36,951 nucleotides of DNA. Source: Actinomadura physcomitrii. GTDB lineage: Bacteria; Actinomycetota; Actinomycetes; Streptosporangiales; Streptosporangiaceae. The position numbers and the translations under genes were made by a program. Positions 1 through 7,873 of this stretch are shown here, piece by piece; the first letter of the stretch is position 1; the number at the start of each line of letters is the position of its first letter. The notes under the pieces were generated by a model. That model saw only the letters and a list, made by a program, of their open reading frames with translations, was not told the DNA's origin and searched no databases. Where the stretch lies: the NCBI RefSeq assembly GCF_008923205.2, contig NZ_WBMS02000024.1, positions 1 through 36,951 on the forward strand, written 5' to 3'.

Positions 1-41
1 CGCCAGCGTTCGTCCTGAGCCAGGATCAAACTCTCCATCAA
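1..41 (-). rRNA. rrs: 16S rRNA gene, 5' end only
   Basis: The reverse strand reads AGAGTTTGATCCTGGCTCAG followed by GACGAACGCTGGCG, the universal start of bacterial 16S rRNA. The A of AGAGTTTGATC (E. coli position 8) falls at base 34, so the mature 5' end should lie near base 41. Only about 40 nt are present because the window stops inside the gene. The rest of the rrn operon would continue leftward, beyond base 1. Confidence 0.97.
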
Positions 42-300
42 GGCCCAACGACCACCCCAGGGGGCGAACCCCGAAGCAGCCAAACCTCAGAAGAAAATCC
101 CAGCAACACGATCCATCCGAAAACAGACCGCTTTGCCTCAAAGAAATCCCCACCACCCCCGCGAACGAGGATGGCCACGGGGCGACCCGGCCTGCCGGCC
201 GGGTCGATAAAGGCACTGGCTTTTAACACGCTGTTGAGTTCTCAAGAAACGGACACCCACCGTGCTGGATTCGCTTTCGCGTTTCCCGCCCCGGGACGAC
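42..300 (-). ncRNA. rrn leader (pre-16S spacer)
   Basis: This is the transcribed leader between the rrn promoters and 16S, read on the minus strand. Bases 217-255 carry the conserved actinobacterial pre-16S element, which contains the inverted repeat TTGAG-TT-CTCAA at 234-245; in related bacteria this element is tied to leader processing or antitermination. Bases 183-206 form a perfect 10-bp stem (CGACCCGGCC/GGCCGGGTCG) with a TGCC loop. No credible coding region is present; the open frames here have no ribosome-binding site and no recognisable product. Confidence 0.7.
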
Positions 301-307
301 TGTTCTT

Positions 308-335
308 ACTTTATCAGATCCGCTCGGAGTGTCAA
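308..335 (-). promoter_or_regulatory. rrn promoter, proximal
   Basis: On the minus strand TTGACA (330-335) is followed after 16 nt by TAAAGT (308-313). This resembles actinobacterial housekeeping-sigma rrn promoters. Transcription would start near base 300 and run through the leader into 16S. The bases before the -10 (CGGATCTGA) recur in the upstream promoter, suggesting promoter duplication. Confidence 0.6.
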
Positions 336-397
336 TTTCCGGGCTTTTCCGATCGCCTTTCCGGTCCGCTCGCGCGGCCCTTCCGGGCGGTGTTGCC

Positions 398-426
398 ATT
401 TCATCAGATCCGGCCCGTTTTGCAAA
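398..426 (-). promoter_or_regulatory. rrn promoter, distal
   Basis: On the minus strand TTTGCA (421-426) is followed after 17 nt by TGAAAT (398-403). The block CGGATCTGATGAAAT parallels CGGATCTGATAAAGT of the proximal promoter, about 90 nt away, so the two look like diverged copies. Both hexamers are further from consensus, so this one is less certain. Bases 427-686, up to the ribosome-binding site of the next gene, hold nothing else I can recognise. Confidence 0.4.
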
Positions 427-698
427 ATCGGGCCTTTCCGATGCCACCACGGCACGGCTGACACGGCGGAGCCGCGCCGGCTGCTGAGTGATGGTTTCCC
501 CATCGGCCGGCCGCCGCGCGGGCGTCCTGCATCCGTGAGGGGGACGAGGGATTAACTTACGTGGTCCGCACGGCCTCGTCAAATCGACGCGCCCGGGCGC
601 TGGGCGGCCCCGCGCCGTTTCGTGCTTTGTGCCGGGAACCGGCCGGGTCCTCCGGCCATCTACATCTGTGAACCGGCCGACTCCACGGAGGTACGCGG

Positions 699-983
699 AT
701 GAGCTACTACCCCCCGCCGACGAACTACGGATACGGCGCCGCTCCGCCGCCCAACCATCTCGTGTGGGCGATCCTGACGACGCTGTTCTGCTGCCTGCCC
801 GCCGGGATCGTGTCCATCGTGTTCGCCGCGCAGGTCGACTCCAAGTGGGCGTCGGGCGACCACGCGGGCGCCATCAGCGCGTCGAACAACGCCAAGACGT
901 GGGCGATCGTCTCGGCCGCCGTCACCGCCGCGATCCTCGTGATCTACCTGATCGTCATCGCGGCGGCCGCCGCCAACAGTTGA
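699..983 (+). CDS. CD225/dispanin family membrane protein
   Basis: A 94-residue membrane protein. A proline/tyrosine-rich cytoplasmic start (residues 1-20) precedes a first hydrophobic segment with the family pattern of a double cysteine (FCCLPAGIVSIVFAAQV). A polar loop with SKW and a GDHAGAISASNNAKTW stretch follows, then a second membrane helix (about 69-92). This two-helix layout is that of CD225/dispanin (IFITM-like) proteins, which are common in actinomycetes and have no defined bacterial function. GGAGG lies 8 nt before the ATG. It is 9 nt upstream of a DUF2752 gene on the same strand and is probably co-transcribed with it. The family call is firm; any role is unknown. Confidence 0.88.
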   Translation: MSYYPPPTNYGYGAAPPPNHLVWAILTTLFCCLPAGIVSIVFAAQVDSKWASGDHAGAISASNNAKTWAIVSAAVTAAILVIYLIVIAAAAANS

Positions 984-992
984 CGTCCGGTC

Positions 993-1457
993 ATGGTGCA
1001 TGAGCACGTGTCCGCCCGGCCGGACGGCATGCCGGCCCGCCTCGATCGCTCGCCGCTCGGGGCGGCGCGGCGGTTGTGGCGTCCGGCCGGCGTCCTGGCA
1101 CTGGCGGTGTCCGCGGTCTCGTACGTCGCGGCCGTGGATCCCGGGGAGACGGGGCACTACCCGGCCTGCCCGTTCCTGGCGTTGACCGGTTACGAGTGTC
1201 CCGGGTGCGGGGCTCTTCGCACGATCCATGCGCTCGCGCACGGGCACGTGCGGGACGCTCTGGGCCTCAACGTCTTCGCGGTCGTGATGATTCCGGTGCT
1301 CGTCTTCTTCTGGGTTCGCTGGACGTCCGCCCGTCTGCTGGACCGTCCCGTGCGGAGCCGGGTCGCGGACCCGCGGCTGATCTGGGTGTTCCTCGGTGCG
1401 GTCCTGTTGTTCTGGGTGCTGCGCAACCTGCCGTTCGGATCCTTCCTGGCCGCGTGA
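993..1457 (+). CDS. DUF2752 family membrane protein
   Basis: A 154-residue protein with three likely membrane segments (about 30-48, 85-107 and 128-143). It carries the DUF2752 core: CPFLALTGYECPGCGALR at about 57-74, with a cysteine pair in CPGCG, then a helix beginning HALAHGHVRDAL. The family often sits next to CD225 proteins in actinomycetes, as here; its biochemical role is not established. No clear Shine-Dalgarno precedes the ATG, so translation probably depends on coupling to the CD225 gene that ends 9 nt upstream. A later in-frame start is possible because the first 25 residues are not conserved-looking. Confidence 0.85.
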   Translation: MVHEHVSARPDGMPARLDRSPLGAARRLWRPAGVLALAVSAVSYVAAVDPGETGHYPACPFLALTGYECPGCGALRTIHALAHGHVRDALGLNVFAVVMIPVLVFFWVRWTSARLLDRPVRSRVADPRLIWVFLGAVLLFWVLRNLPFGSFLAA

Positions 1458-1536
1458 CGGCCGTCTCGAAGGGGTGGCCGCTGGAATGTCGGTCGATCTC
1501 CCTACGCTCTATCGGTCACCCAAGGAGAGGACGGAC

Positions 1537-2379
1537 ATGACCGACAAAGGACGCGCCCTGGTGCTCGGCGGCGGAGGGGTCGCGGGCATCGCCTGGCTGA
1601 CCGGGTTGCTGCTCGGGCTCGCTGAGGAGGGCGTGGACGTCACGGGGGCCGACCTGCTCGTCGGCACGTCCGCGGGCTCCGCGGTGGCGGCGCAGGTCGC
1701 GAGCGGGTTGCCGCTGAAGGAGCTGTACGCGCGGCAGGCCGACCCGGCGTTGCAGAACCGGGAGCTGGTGCCGGCCGGGGTGTCGGTGAGCACGGTCATG
1801 GAGATCTGGATGCAGCTCGCCGTGGAGCATCGGGACGATCCGGTGGCGGGGCGTCAGGCGCTCGGCGCGCGGGCGCTCGCGGCCGAGACCGTGACGGAGG
1901 CGGAGCGGCGCGCGGTGATCGAGGAGCGGCTGCCGTCGCACGACTGGCCCGCGCGCGAGCTGCTCGTGACGGCCGTGAACGCGCTGACGGGTGAGCTGCG
2001 GGTGCTGGACCGCGACTCCGGGGTCGGCCTCGTCGACGCGATCGCCGCGAGCTGCGCGGTCCCGATGATCTGGCCGCCGGTGACGATCGGCGGCGTCCGC
2101 TACATGGACGGCGGCGTGCATTCGGCGAACAACCTCGCGTTGGCCGCCGGCTACGAGCGGGTCCTGCTGGCCGCGCCGATGGACGATCCCTCGCTGGACC
2201 GCGAGATCGGCGCGGTGCGGGCCGAGGGCGGGGCGGTCGAGGTGATCCGGGCGGACGAGGCGTCGACCGCCGCGTTCGGCGCCGATCCGCTGGACCCGTC
2301 GACGCGGACGCCGTCCGCGGAGGCGGGGCTCGCGCAGGGCAGGGCCGCCGCGGCGGGGATCGCCGCCTTCTGGAACTGA
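1537..2379 (+). CDS. patatin-like phospholipase
   Basis: A 280-residue cytoplasmic serine hydrolase of the patatin/RssA type. It shows the glycine-rich oxyanion loop GGGGVAG (11-17), the nucleophile elbow GTSAG (Ser45) and the catalytic aspartate in DGG (Asp191), so the Ser-Asp dyad is intact. The family cleaves acyl esters of lipids; the substrate here is unknown. The start is set by AAGGAGAGG 6 nt upstream of the ATG; the frame is open about 140 nt further upstream but without such a site. It is the last plus-strand gene before a convergent permease, and a strong hairpin lies just after its stop. Confidence 0.9.
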   Translation: MTDKGRALVLGGGGVAGIAWLTGLLLGLAEEGVDVTGADLLVGTSAGSAVAAQVASGLPLKELYARQADPALQNRELVPAGVSVSTVMEIWMQLAVEHRDDPVAGRQALGARALAAETVTEAERRAVIEERLPSHDWPARELLVTAVNALTGELRVLDRDSGVGLVDAIAASCAVPMIWPPVTIGGVRYMDGGVHSANNLALAAGYERVLLAAPMDDPSLDREIGAVRAEGGAVEVIRADEASTAAFGADPLDPSTRTPSAEAGLAQGRAAAAGIAAFWN

Positions 2380-2388
2380 TCGGCCGTC

Positions 2389-2419
2389 GGCCCGCGGCGT
2401 CCGGTGGGAGCCGCGGGCC
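2389..2419. terminator. bidirectional hairpin terminator
   Basis: A perfect 10-bp inverted repeat (GGCCCGCGGC at 2389-2398 and GCCGCGGGCC at 2410-2419) with an 11-nt loop lies in the 52-bp gap between two convergent genes. There is no T-tract, as is usual in actinomycetes. It could stop transcription from both sides. Confidence 0.6.
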
Positions 2420-2431
2420 CGGCGGGCGCGG

Positions 2432-3817
2432 TCAGGAGGTGGCGGCCGGCTCCGCTGCGGGGACGGCGGCGTCCTCGCCCGTCGGCGGCGTGCGCGTGAA
2501 GACGTTGAACACGAGGTTCAGCACGATCGCGCTGATGCTGCCGATGGTGATGCCGCTGTTGAGGATGGCGGCGACGTCCTTCGGCATGTTCTCGCCGAAC
2601 TGCGGGACGACGGTGGGGAGCAGTGCGAGCGCGATGCTGACGGCGACGACCAGCGCGTTGCGCTCCTGGCGGAGGTCGACCTTGGCGAGGGTCTGGACGC
2701 CGACGACGGCGACCATGCCGAACATCGCGACGGCGGCGCCGCCGAGGACGTCCGGCGGGATGGACGCGACATAGGCGGCGGCCTTCGGGAACAGCCCGAG
2801 GACGATCATGACGGCGCCGGCCGCGACGACCACGAACCGGCTGCGGACCCCGGTGAGCCGGACGAGCCCGACGTTCTGCGCGAAGCAGGTGTAGGGGAAG
2901 GCGTTGAGGGAGCCGCCGAGGAAGGTGGACAGGCCGTCGGCGCGCAGCGCGCGGGTGATGTCGGCGTCGGTGACGTCCTTGCCGACGATCTCGCCGGTGG
3001 CCTTGGAGTCGCCGACGGTCTCCACGACGGTGACCATCATGACCAGCAGCATCGCGACGATCGGGCCGATGTGGAAGGTCGGGGCGCCGTAGTGGAACGG
3101 GGTGGTGACGCCGAACCAGTCGGACTCGCCGACCTGGTCGAAGGCGGTGTCGCCGAGCGCGTAGGAGACGGCCGTCCCGCCGACGAGGCCGAGCAGCACG
3201 GCGATGCTGCTGAGGAAGGGGCGGCGGAGCCGGTAGAGGACGACGATGAACAGCAGGGTGCCGCCCGCGTACATGAGGTGCTTCCAGCTGCCGAAGTCCT
3301 TGCCGGCGGCCTTGGCCGCGGCGCCGCCGGCGGCGTCGGTGAGCGCGTTCGGCAGCAGCACCAGGCCCATGATCGTCAGGACGGTGCCGGTGACGAGCGG
3401 CGGGAAGAAGCGCAGCACGCGGCCGAGGAACGGGGCGGCGACGAGGGTGACCAGGCCCGCGGTGATGGTGGCACCGTAGATCGCGAGGAGGCCGGCGGTG
3501 GCGCTCTCGGCGCCCTGCCCGATGGCGATCATCGGGGCGACGGCGGTGAACGTGACGCCCTGCACGATGGGCAGCCGGATGCCGATCCGCCAGACGCCGA
3601 GCGACTGGATGATGGTGGCGATCCCGCAGGTGAACAGGTCGGCGTTGATCAGGTAGACGAGCTGCTGCGGGGACAGCCCGATCGCGCCGGCGACGAGGAT
3701 CGGGACGACGACGGCGCCGGCGTAGAACGCCAGGACGTGCTGGAAACCGTAGAGCGCGAGCTTCGGGACGGGGAGCACCTCGTCGACGGGGTGCCGGCGC
3801 GGTCCTTCTTCGGGCAT
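2432..3817 (-). CDS. NCS2 family nucleobase (xanthine/uracil) permease
   Basis: A 461-residue inner-membrane transporter with about 12-14 hydrophobic segments. It carries the nucleobase:cation symporter-2 hallmarks: ETVGDSKATGE in the middle of the chain and the signature QNVGLVRLTGVRSR further on, preceded by GGSLNAFPYTCFA. Such proteins import xanthine, uric acid or uracil with protons; the ETVGD form is commoner in purine carriers, but the substrate cannot be fixed from sequence. I place the start at the ATG reading MPEEG, which has GGAAGG and AAGG just upstream; the frame stays open another 26 codons. No purine-breakdown gene is adjacent, so it appears to be a stand-alone gene. Confidence 0.9.
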   Translation of the reverse strand: MPEEGPRRHPVDEVLPVPKLALYGFQHVLAFYAGAVVVPILVAGAIGLSPQQLVYLINADLFTCGIATIIQSLGVWRIGIRLPIVQGVTFTAVAPMIAIGQGAESATAGLLAIYGATITAGLVTLVAAPFLGRVLRFFPPLVTGTVLTIMGLVLLPNALTDAAGGAAAKAAGKDFGSWKHLMYAGGTLLFIVVLYRLRRPFLSSIAVLLGLVGGTAVSYALGDTAFDQVGESDWFGVTTPFHYGAPTFHIGPIVAMLLVMMVTVVETVGDSKATGEIVGKDVTDADITRALRADGLSTFLGGSLNAFPYTCFAQNVGLVRLTGVRSRFVVVAAGAVMIVLGLFPKAAAYVASIPPDVLGGAAVAMFGMVAVVGVQTLAKVDLRQERNALVVAVSIALALLPTVVPQFGENMPKDVAAILNSGITIGSISAIVLNLVFNVFTRTPPTGEDAAVPAAEPAATS

Positions 3818-3983
3818 GCCTGCCTTGCCTTCCGGGGGTGAGTCGGACCAGGTGGACGCCCTGATCACGACGGCAGAAGATACCGGTGCCGGCACGCCGC
3901 GGCGTCGGCGGGTGCGGTCCCGGCGGCGCGCGCCGCGACGTGGGATGGGCGCCCGCCGCCCATCCCATGCGCAGAGGTGCGCT

Positions 3984-4844
3984 CTAGGCGGGGTCGGTGA
4001 AGGCCGGCTCGCGCTTCTCGAAGTAGGCGCGGACGGCCTCGGCCTGGTTGGGGGAGCCGCGCAGCGCGCCGAGTTCGCGGGACTCCTCCAGGTACTGGCC
4101 GGCGAGGTCGCCGCCCTCGGCGGCGCGGTTGAGCAGGCGTTTGGCGGCGCGGATCGCGTCCGGGCTCTTGCCGGCGATCTCGCGGGCGAGCTCGAGCGCG
4201 GCGGCGCGCGGGTCGCCGGCGGTGCGGGTGGCGAGGCCGAGGCGGACGGCCTCGTCGCCGGTGACCATGCGTCCGGTGAACGTCAGCTCCTTGGCGACGT
4301 CCTCCCCGACGAGCCGGATCAGCGCGGCGGTCCCGGTCATGTCGGGCACCAGGCCCCAGCGGATCTCCAGGATCGACAGCTTCGCGTCCGGCGCCACGAT
4401 CCGGATGTCCGCGCCGAGCGCGATCTGGAATCCGCCGCCGAGCGCGTGCCCGTGCACGGCCGCGATGACCGGCTGCGGGAGTTCGTGCCAGGTGTGCACG
4501 GCCTGCTGGGCGAGGTTGGTGATGCGTCCCGGCTCGCGGTCGGTGATGTCGGACGACAGCCGTTTGGACCGCTGCCCGCCGGAGCCGCCGTTGCCCGTGC
4601 CTGGGCCGCCGGACGGTCCGTCCCCGGCCATCGCGGCGAAGTTCGCGAAGTCGAGCCCGGCGCAGAACGCGCGCCCCTCCCCCGACAGCACGACCGCGCG
4701 GACGGACGGGGCGGCGGCGAGCGCGTCGCCGGCCTCGGCGAGCGCCTCGAAGGTCGCGATGTCGAGGGCGTTCAGCTTGTCGGGACGGTTGAGCCGCACG
4801 TCGGCGACTCCCTCGTGGACGTGCACGGTCACGCGGTCGGTCAT
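3984..4844 (-). CDS. enoyl-CoA hydratase/isomerase (crotonase) family protein
   Basis: A 286-residue crotonase-fold enzyme acting on acyl-CoA thioesters. The start of the fold (LNRPDKLNALD) and both oxyanion-hole segments (AFCAGLDF and HGHALGGGFQIALGAD) are visible, followed by the active-site helix LEIRWGLVPDMTG and a typical C-terminal end (EKREPAFTDP). Between the first and second segments is a glycine/serine-rich insert (GDGPSGGPGTGNGGSGGQ) not usual in the family. The active-site pattern looks more like an isomerase or atypical hydratase than canonical FadB/EchA, but the reaction cannot be assigned. GAAGGGG lies 7 nt before the ATG. A small inverted repeat upstream suggests its own regulation. 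Confidence 0.87.
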   Translation of the reverse strand: MTDRVTVHVHEGVADVRLNRPDKLNALDIATFEALAEAGDALAAAPSVRAVVLSGEGRAFCAGLDFANFAAMAGDGPSGGPGTGNGGSGGQRSKRLSSDITDREPGRITNLAQQAVHTWHELPQPVIAAVHGHALGGGFQIALGADIRIVAPDAKLSILEIRWGLVPDMTGTAALIRLVGEDVAKELTFTGRMVTGDEAVRLGLATRTAGDPRAAALELAREIAGKSPDAIRAAKRLLNRAAEGGDLAGQYLEESRELGALRGSPNQAEAVRAYFEKREPAFTDPA

Positions 4845-4864
4845 GCCGGTCCCCTTCGTAAGTG

Positions 4865-4879
4865 CGGTCTTACTGACCG
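4865..4879. promoter_or_regulatory. possible operator upstream of the crotonase gene
   Basis: The inverted repeat CGGTC-TTACT-GACCG lies 20-35 nt upstream of the crotonase ATG, within the 41-bp gap to the preceding gene. The size and symmetry would suit a TetR-type repressor. It is short, and no regulator gene is adjacent. Confidence 0.3.
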
Positions 4880-4885
4880 ATCATT

Positions 4886-5416
4886 TCAGAAGATGAACTT
4901 GATGACCGCGTTGCCCGCCGCGGCGGCGCGGGCGTAGAAGGCGCGGAGGACCGCGAAATCGGCGGCGAGTAGCCCGTTCGTGACCATGTCGCCCTCGTCA
5001 CCGAAATCGAAGGAGTACGGCCCGATCTCCAGCAGCAGCGGGTACCGCTCGCGGATGAGGGCGTCGAGGTCGATCCCGCGCAGGTGGGCGTCGACGGCGC
5101 GCACCTCCGCGGGTCTCAGCAGTATCGGCACGTTGAGGCGGGAGGTGCCGTCGCTCAGGACGAGCCCGCCCATGACGACGTCGCGGGCGGGCGCCGGGCC
5201 GAGCGGGACCCTGGCGTCCTTGTCGTTCTCGCATCCCGTCAGCAGGATGTGGATCGCGTCCCAGGTGCGCGTCGTGTGCGCCGACTCCAGCTCGCGGAGC
5301 GACTCGTTCCAGGCGTCCTCGAGCCGGCGCAGGCCGCTCCGCAGGCCGTGCGGATGGTCGAGGAGCGCGTGGACCTCGGTCCAGTCGTGGCGGTCGAGAC
5401 TCATCCAGTAGCCCAC
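4886..5416 (-). CDS. DUF1877 family protein
   Basis: A protein of about 176 residues matching the DUF1877 (YfbM-like) pattern: an early helix SLRELESAHTTRTWDAIHILLTG, then GPAPARDVVMGG, LRPAEVRAVDAHLRGID and a C-terminal LRAFYARAAAAGNAVIKFIF. The function of the family is unknown. The start is uncertain. A GTG at 5416 gives MGYWMSLDRHDW, which resembles the usual family N-terminus; an ATG four codons later (5404) is the alternative. Neither has a strong ribosome-binding site. It lies 50 bp downstream of the metallophosphoesterase on the same strand and may be co-transcribed with it. Confidence 0.75.
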   Translation of the reverse strand: MGYWMSLDRHDWTEVHALLDHPHGLRSGLRRLEDAWNESLRELESAHTTRTWDAIHILLTGCENDKDARVPLGPAPARDVVMGGLVLSDGTSRLNVPILLRPAEVRAVDAHLRGIDLDALIRERYPLLLEIGPYSFDFGDEGDMVTNGLLAADFAVLRAFYARAAAAGNAVIKFIF

Positions 5417-5466
5417 GGCCGCCCCGTGCCCGTCTCGTCCATGACGGACATTGTGCCCGCCGGTGA

Positions 5467-5958
5467 TCAGGTGACGGGAACGATTTCCGCGCCGGTGAGG
5501 CGTCCGCCTTCGATGTCGAGCAGGCCGATGGTGCCGCGCGGCTGGCGGCGCCGGTCGGTGGGCGAGCCCGGGTTGAAGATCCGCACGCCGTCGCCGGTCT
5601 CGTCCAGCGGGATGTGCGAGTGCCCGAAGACGACGAGGTCGGCGGCGGGGAACCAGCGCCGCATCCGGGCGGTGCGGCCGCGGGCCTGGCCGCTGTCGTG
5701 CACCATCGCGACGGCGAGGCCGCCGAGGTCGAGTTCGAGGCGCTCGGGGGCGCCCCACTCCGCGACGTCGGGACCGTCGTTGTTGCCGAGGACGGCGTGG
5801 ACGGGCGCGTACTGGGCGAGCTCGTCGAGGACGGACGCGACGCAGACGTCCCCGGCGTGCAGGATGACGTCGGCGCCCCGCAGGTGCTCGGCCACCCGCG
5901 GCGGGCACGCCTTCCAGCGCCGGGGCGCGTGGGTGTCGGAGACCACCACCGCTCTCAC
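5467..5958 (-). CDS. YfcE/MJ0936-type metallophosphoesterase
   Basis: A 163-residue single-domain calcineurin-like phosphoesterase. All metal-binding blocks of the small YfcE/MJ0936 class are present in order: SDTH (8-11), HAGDV (about 35-39), GNND (58-61), a histidine at MVHDSGQ, and FGHSHIP (about 111-117), followed by the usual NPGSPTDRR motif. Family members hydrolyse phosphodiesters in vitro; the physiological substrate is unknown. The GTG start at 5958 has GGAGG only 1 nt away, too close for good use, so one of the GTG codons a few residues later could be the true start. It is followed by the DUF1877 gene. Confidence 0.9.
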   Translation of the reverse strand: MRAVVVSDTHAPRRWKACPPRVAEHLRGADVILHAGDVCVASVLDELAQYAPVHAVLGNNDGPDVAEWGAPERLELDLGGLAVAMVHDSGQARGRTARMRRWFPAADLVVFGHSHIPLDETGDGVRIFNPGSPTDRRRQPRGTIGLLDIEGGRLTGAEIVPVT

Positions 5959-5974
5959 CCCTCCATTGTCCGGT

Positions 5975-5990
5975 GCCGCGGTTCCGCGGC
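5975..5990. terminator. small GC hairpin after the sigma factor gene
   Basis: GCCGCGG and CCGCGGC form a compact inverted repeat in the 43-bp gap between the end of the ECF41 sigma gene and the start of the metallophosphoesterase gene. It may terminate the sigma operon. It is short and has no T-tract, so this is tentative. Confidence 0.3.
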
Positions 5991-6001
5991 CGGCGCCGGG
6001 G

Positions 6002-6886
6002 TCAGGACGCCGGGCGGACCCGGTCGAGCTTGTCGGGGTTGAGGACGGCGAACAGCCCGTGCACGCGGCCGTCGCGGACGTCGAACGCGGTGAGCTGCTC
6101 GTGGCCGTCGATGCGGGTCCAGACGGCGGGCGCGCCGTTGGCCTCGACGATCCGAAGTTCGCCGAAGCCGTAGCGCGTCCCGAGCCCGGTGATGAACGCG
6201 GCGACCGCGTCGCGGCCCACCACGGGACGGAGCGCGGCGCGGACCTTGCCGCCGCCGTCGTTCCAGGCCACGACGTCCTCGGCGAGCAGGTCGGTGAGGG
6301 CGGCGAGGTCGCCGCCGCGCGCGGCGTCGAGGAACCGGCCGAGGAGCTCGGTGTGGTCGGCGGTGGAGGGCCGGAACCGGTCGCGCCCCTCCGCGAGGCG
6401 GGCCGCCGCGCGGCGGTGGTGCTGGCGGCACGTCGCGGCGGGGACGCCGACGATGCCGGCGATCTCCTCGTAGGGCAGCTCGAACGCCTCGCGCAGCACG
6501 AAGACGGCGCGTTCGGGCGGCGTCAGCCGCTCCATCATGTGCAGGGTCGCGTAGGACAGCGTGTCGGTCATCTCGGCGGTCTCCAGCGGCCCGAACGCGG
6601 CGGCGGACACCGGTTCGGGCAGCCAGGGCCCGGTGTAGGCCTCGCGGGTGACGCGGGCGGAGCGGAGCTGGTCGAGGGCGAGCCGCGACACGATCGTGAC
6701 CAGGTAGGCGCGGGGCGAGGCGATTTCGGCCGGGTCGGTCCGCGTCCACCGCAGGTAGGCCTCCTGGACGACGTCCTCGGCGTCCCACATGCTGCCGAGC
6801 AGCCGGTAGGCGAGCCCGAGCAGCAGCGGGCGGTGCTCTTCGAACGCGCCGGCGGCGCCCTCCCGTGCGTCCATGCGCACGATCAT
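6002..6886 (-). CDS. ECF41-type RNA polymerase sigma factor (SigJ-like)
   Basis: A 294-residue extracytoplasmic-function sigma factor with a fused SnoaL-like C-terminal domain. Region 2 (about 13-80, with WDAEDVVQEAYLRW) and region 4 (about 115-170, with PYEEIAGIVGVPAATCRQ) are followed by a domain from about 178. Three ECF41 hallmarks are present: WLPEP in the linker (88-92), DGGGK (210-214) and NPDK near the C-terminus (283-286). In this group the extension acts as a built-in regulator in place of a separate anti-sigma factor. The chosen ATG overlaps the stop of the preceding epimerase gene (ATGA), implying translational coupling; a second ATG lies four codons inside. A matching promoter precedes the operon. 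Confidence 0.95.
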   Translation of the reverse strand: MIVRMDAREGAAGAFEEHRPLLLGLAYRLLGSMWDAEDVVQEAYLRWTRTDPAEIASPRAYLVTIVSRLALDQLRSARVTREAYTGPWLPEPVSAAAFGPLETAEMTDTLSYATLHMMERLTPPERAVFVLREAFELPYEEIAGIVGVPAATCRQHHRRAAARLAEGRDRFRPSTADHTELLGRFLDAARGGDLAALTDLLAEDVVAWNDGGGKVRAALRPVVGRDAVAAFITGLGTRYGFGELRIVEANGAPAVWTRIDGHEQLTAFDVRDGRVHGLFAVLNPDKLDRVRPAS

Positions 6887-7815
6887 GCCGCGTCGCGGGC
6901 GGTGCCGCCCGTCCCGCCGGCCTCGATGCCGTGCGTCCAGCTCGGGTGGCGGGGCCGCCAGTCGAGGCGGAGCCGGGCGCGGGTGTTGTCGGCGCCGCGC
7001 AGCCGGTTCATGAACGCGACGCCCCAGCCGCCGACGGCGAGCCGGGCGAGCGCGGCGGGGGCGCGCTTGGGCGCGGGCGCGCCGAGCATCCGGGCGTAGC
7101 CGGTGAGGAAGTCCGCCATCGTGACGGGCGTGTCGTCGACGATGTTCAGGGCGCCGGTGACGTCCTTGTCGAGCGCGGCGACGATCGCGGTGGCGGCGTC
7201 GTCGGCGTGGGTGAACGACAGGACGGCGTGGCCGCCGCCGACGGCCGGCACCTTCCCGGCGCGGACCTGGGCGGTGAACGACCCGTCGGGCGCGAAGGCG
7301 GAGCCGGGGCCGTACAGGTGCCCGAACCGCAGGACGAGGCCGTCCGCGCCGGCGGTCATCGTCTCGAGGTCGGTGAGGGCGGACAGGACGGGCGCGAACT
7401 GCTTGGGGGTGTGCTCGGTCCACAGCGGCGCGTCCTCGTCGGCGAGGCCGTCCGCGGGCTGGTAGGCGTACGCGAGGCCCTGGGCGAGGACGCGTTCGGC
7501 GCCGGCGTCGCGGGCGGCGTCGTAGAGGTTGCGGGTGCCCTCGGTGCGCAGCCGGTTGGTGAGCGCGAAGTCGCGGGCGAGGTGCTTCGGGTCGGTGGCG
7601 GCGGGGATGGCGGTGAGCAGGTCGACGACCGCGTCGGGCGCGGCTTCGCGGACGGCGCGGGACACCGCGTCCCGGTCGAGCGCGTCGGCGGCGAGGGTGC
7701 GGCCCGGGCCGCGGCCGGAGCGCGACAACCCGATCGGCTCGTGGCCGACGGCCTCGAGCAGCGGCATGAGCCGGCGGCCGATGACTCCGGTGGATCCGGC
7801 GACGAGAACGCGCAT
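6883..7815 (-). CDS. NAD(P)-dependent epimerase/dehydratase, ECF41 partner
   Basis: A 310-residue Rossmann-fold protein of the extended SDR type. GSTGVIG (7-13) is the dinucleotide-binding loop, and VLRFGHLYGPGSAF and the HADDAATAIVAAL segment are typical of NAD-dependent epimerases. The usual YxxxK catalytic pair is not obvious where expected (around AYAYQPADG), so the reaction is unclear. ECF41 sigma genes usually sit beside a carboxymuconolactone decarboxylase, oxidoreductase or epimerase gene that is their main target; this gene fits that rule. AGGAG lies 5 nt before the ATG. Its stop overlaps the sigma factor start by 4 bp. Confidence 0.9.
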   Translation of the reverse strand: MRVLVAGSTGVIGRRLMPLLEAVGHEPIGLSRSGRGPGRTLAADALDRDAVSRAVREAAPDAVVDLLTAIPAATDPKHLARDFALTNRLRTEGTRNLYDAARDAGAERVLAQGLAYAYQPADGLADEDAPLWTEHTPKQFAPVLSALTDLETMTAGADGLVLRFGHLYGPGSAFAPDGSFTAQVRAGKVPAVGGGHAVLSFTHADDAATAIVAALDKDVTGALNIVDDTPVTMADFLTGYARMLGAPAPKRAPAALARLAVGGWGVAFMNRLRGADNTRARLRLDWRPRHPSWTHGIEAGGTGGTARDAA

Positions 7816-7873
7816 GACGGCTCCTGATGTCCGTCCCGGCGCGGGGCCGGGAGAAGGTCGGTTACGGCATCAG

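Noticed and set aside
171..582. Open frames of 60-120 codons near the rRNA
   Set aside because: They lie in the rrn leader and promoter region, lack ribosome-binding sites and have no recognisable product.
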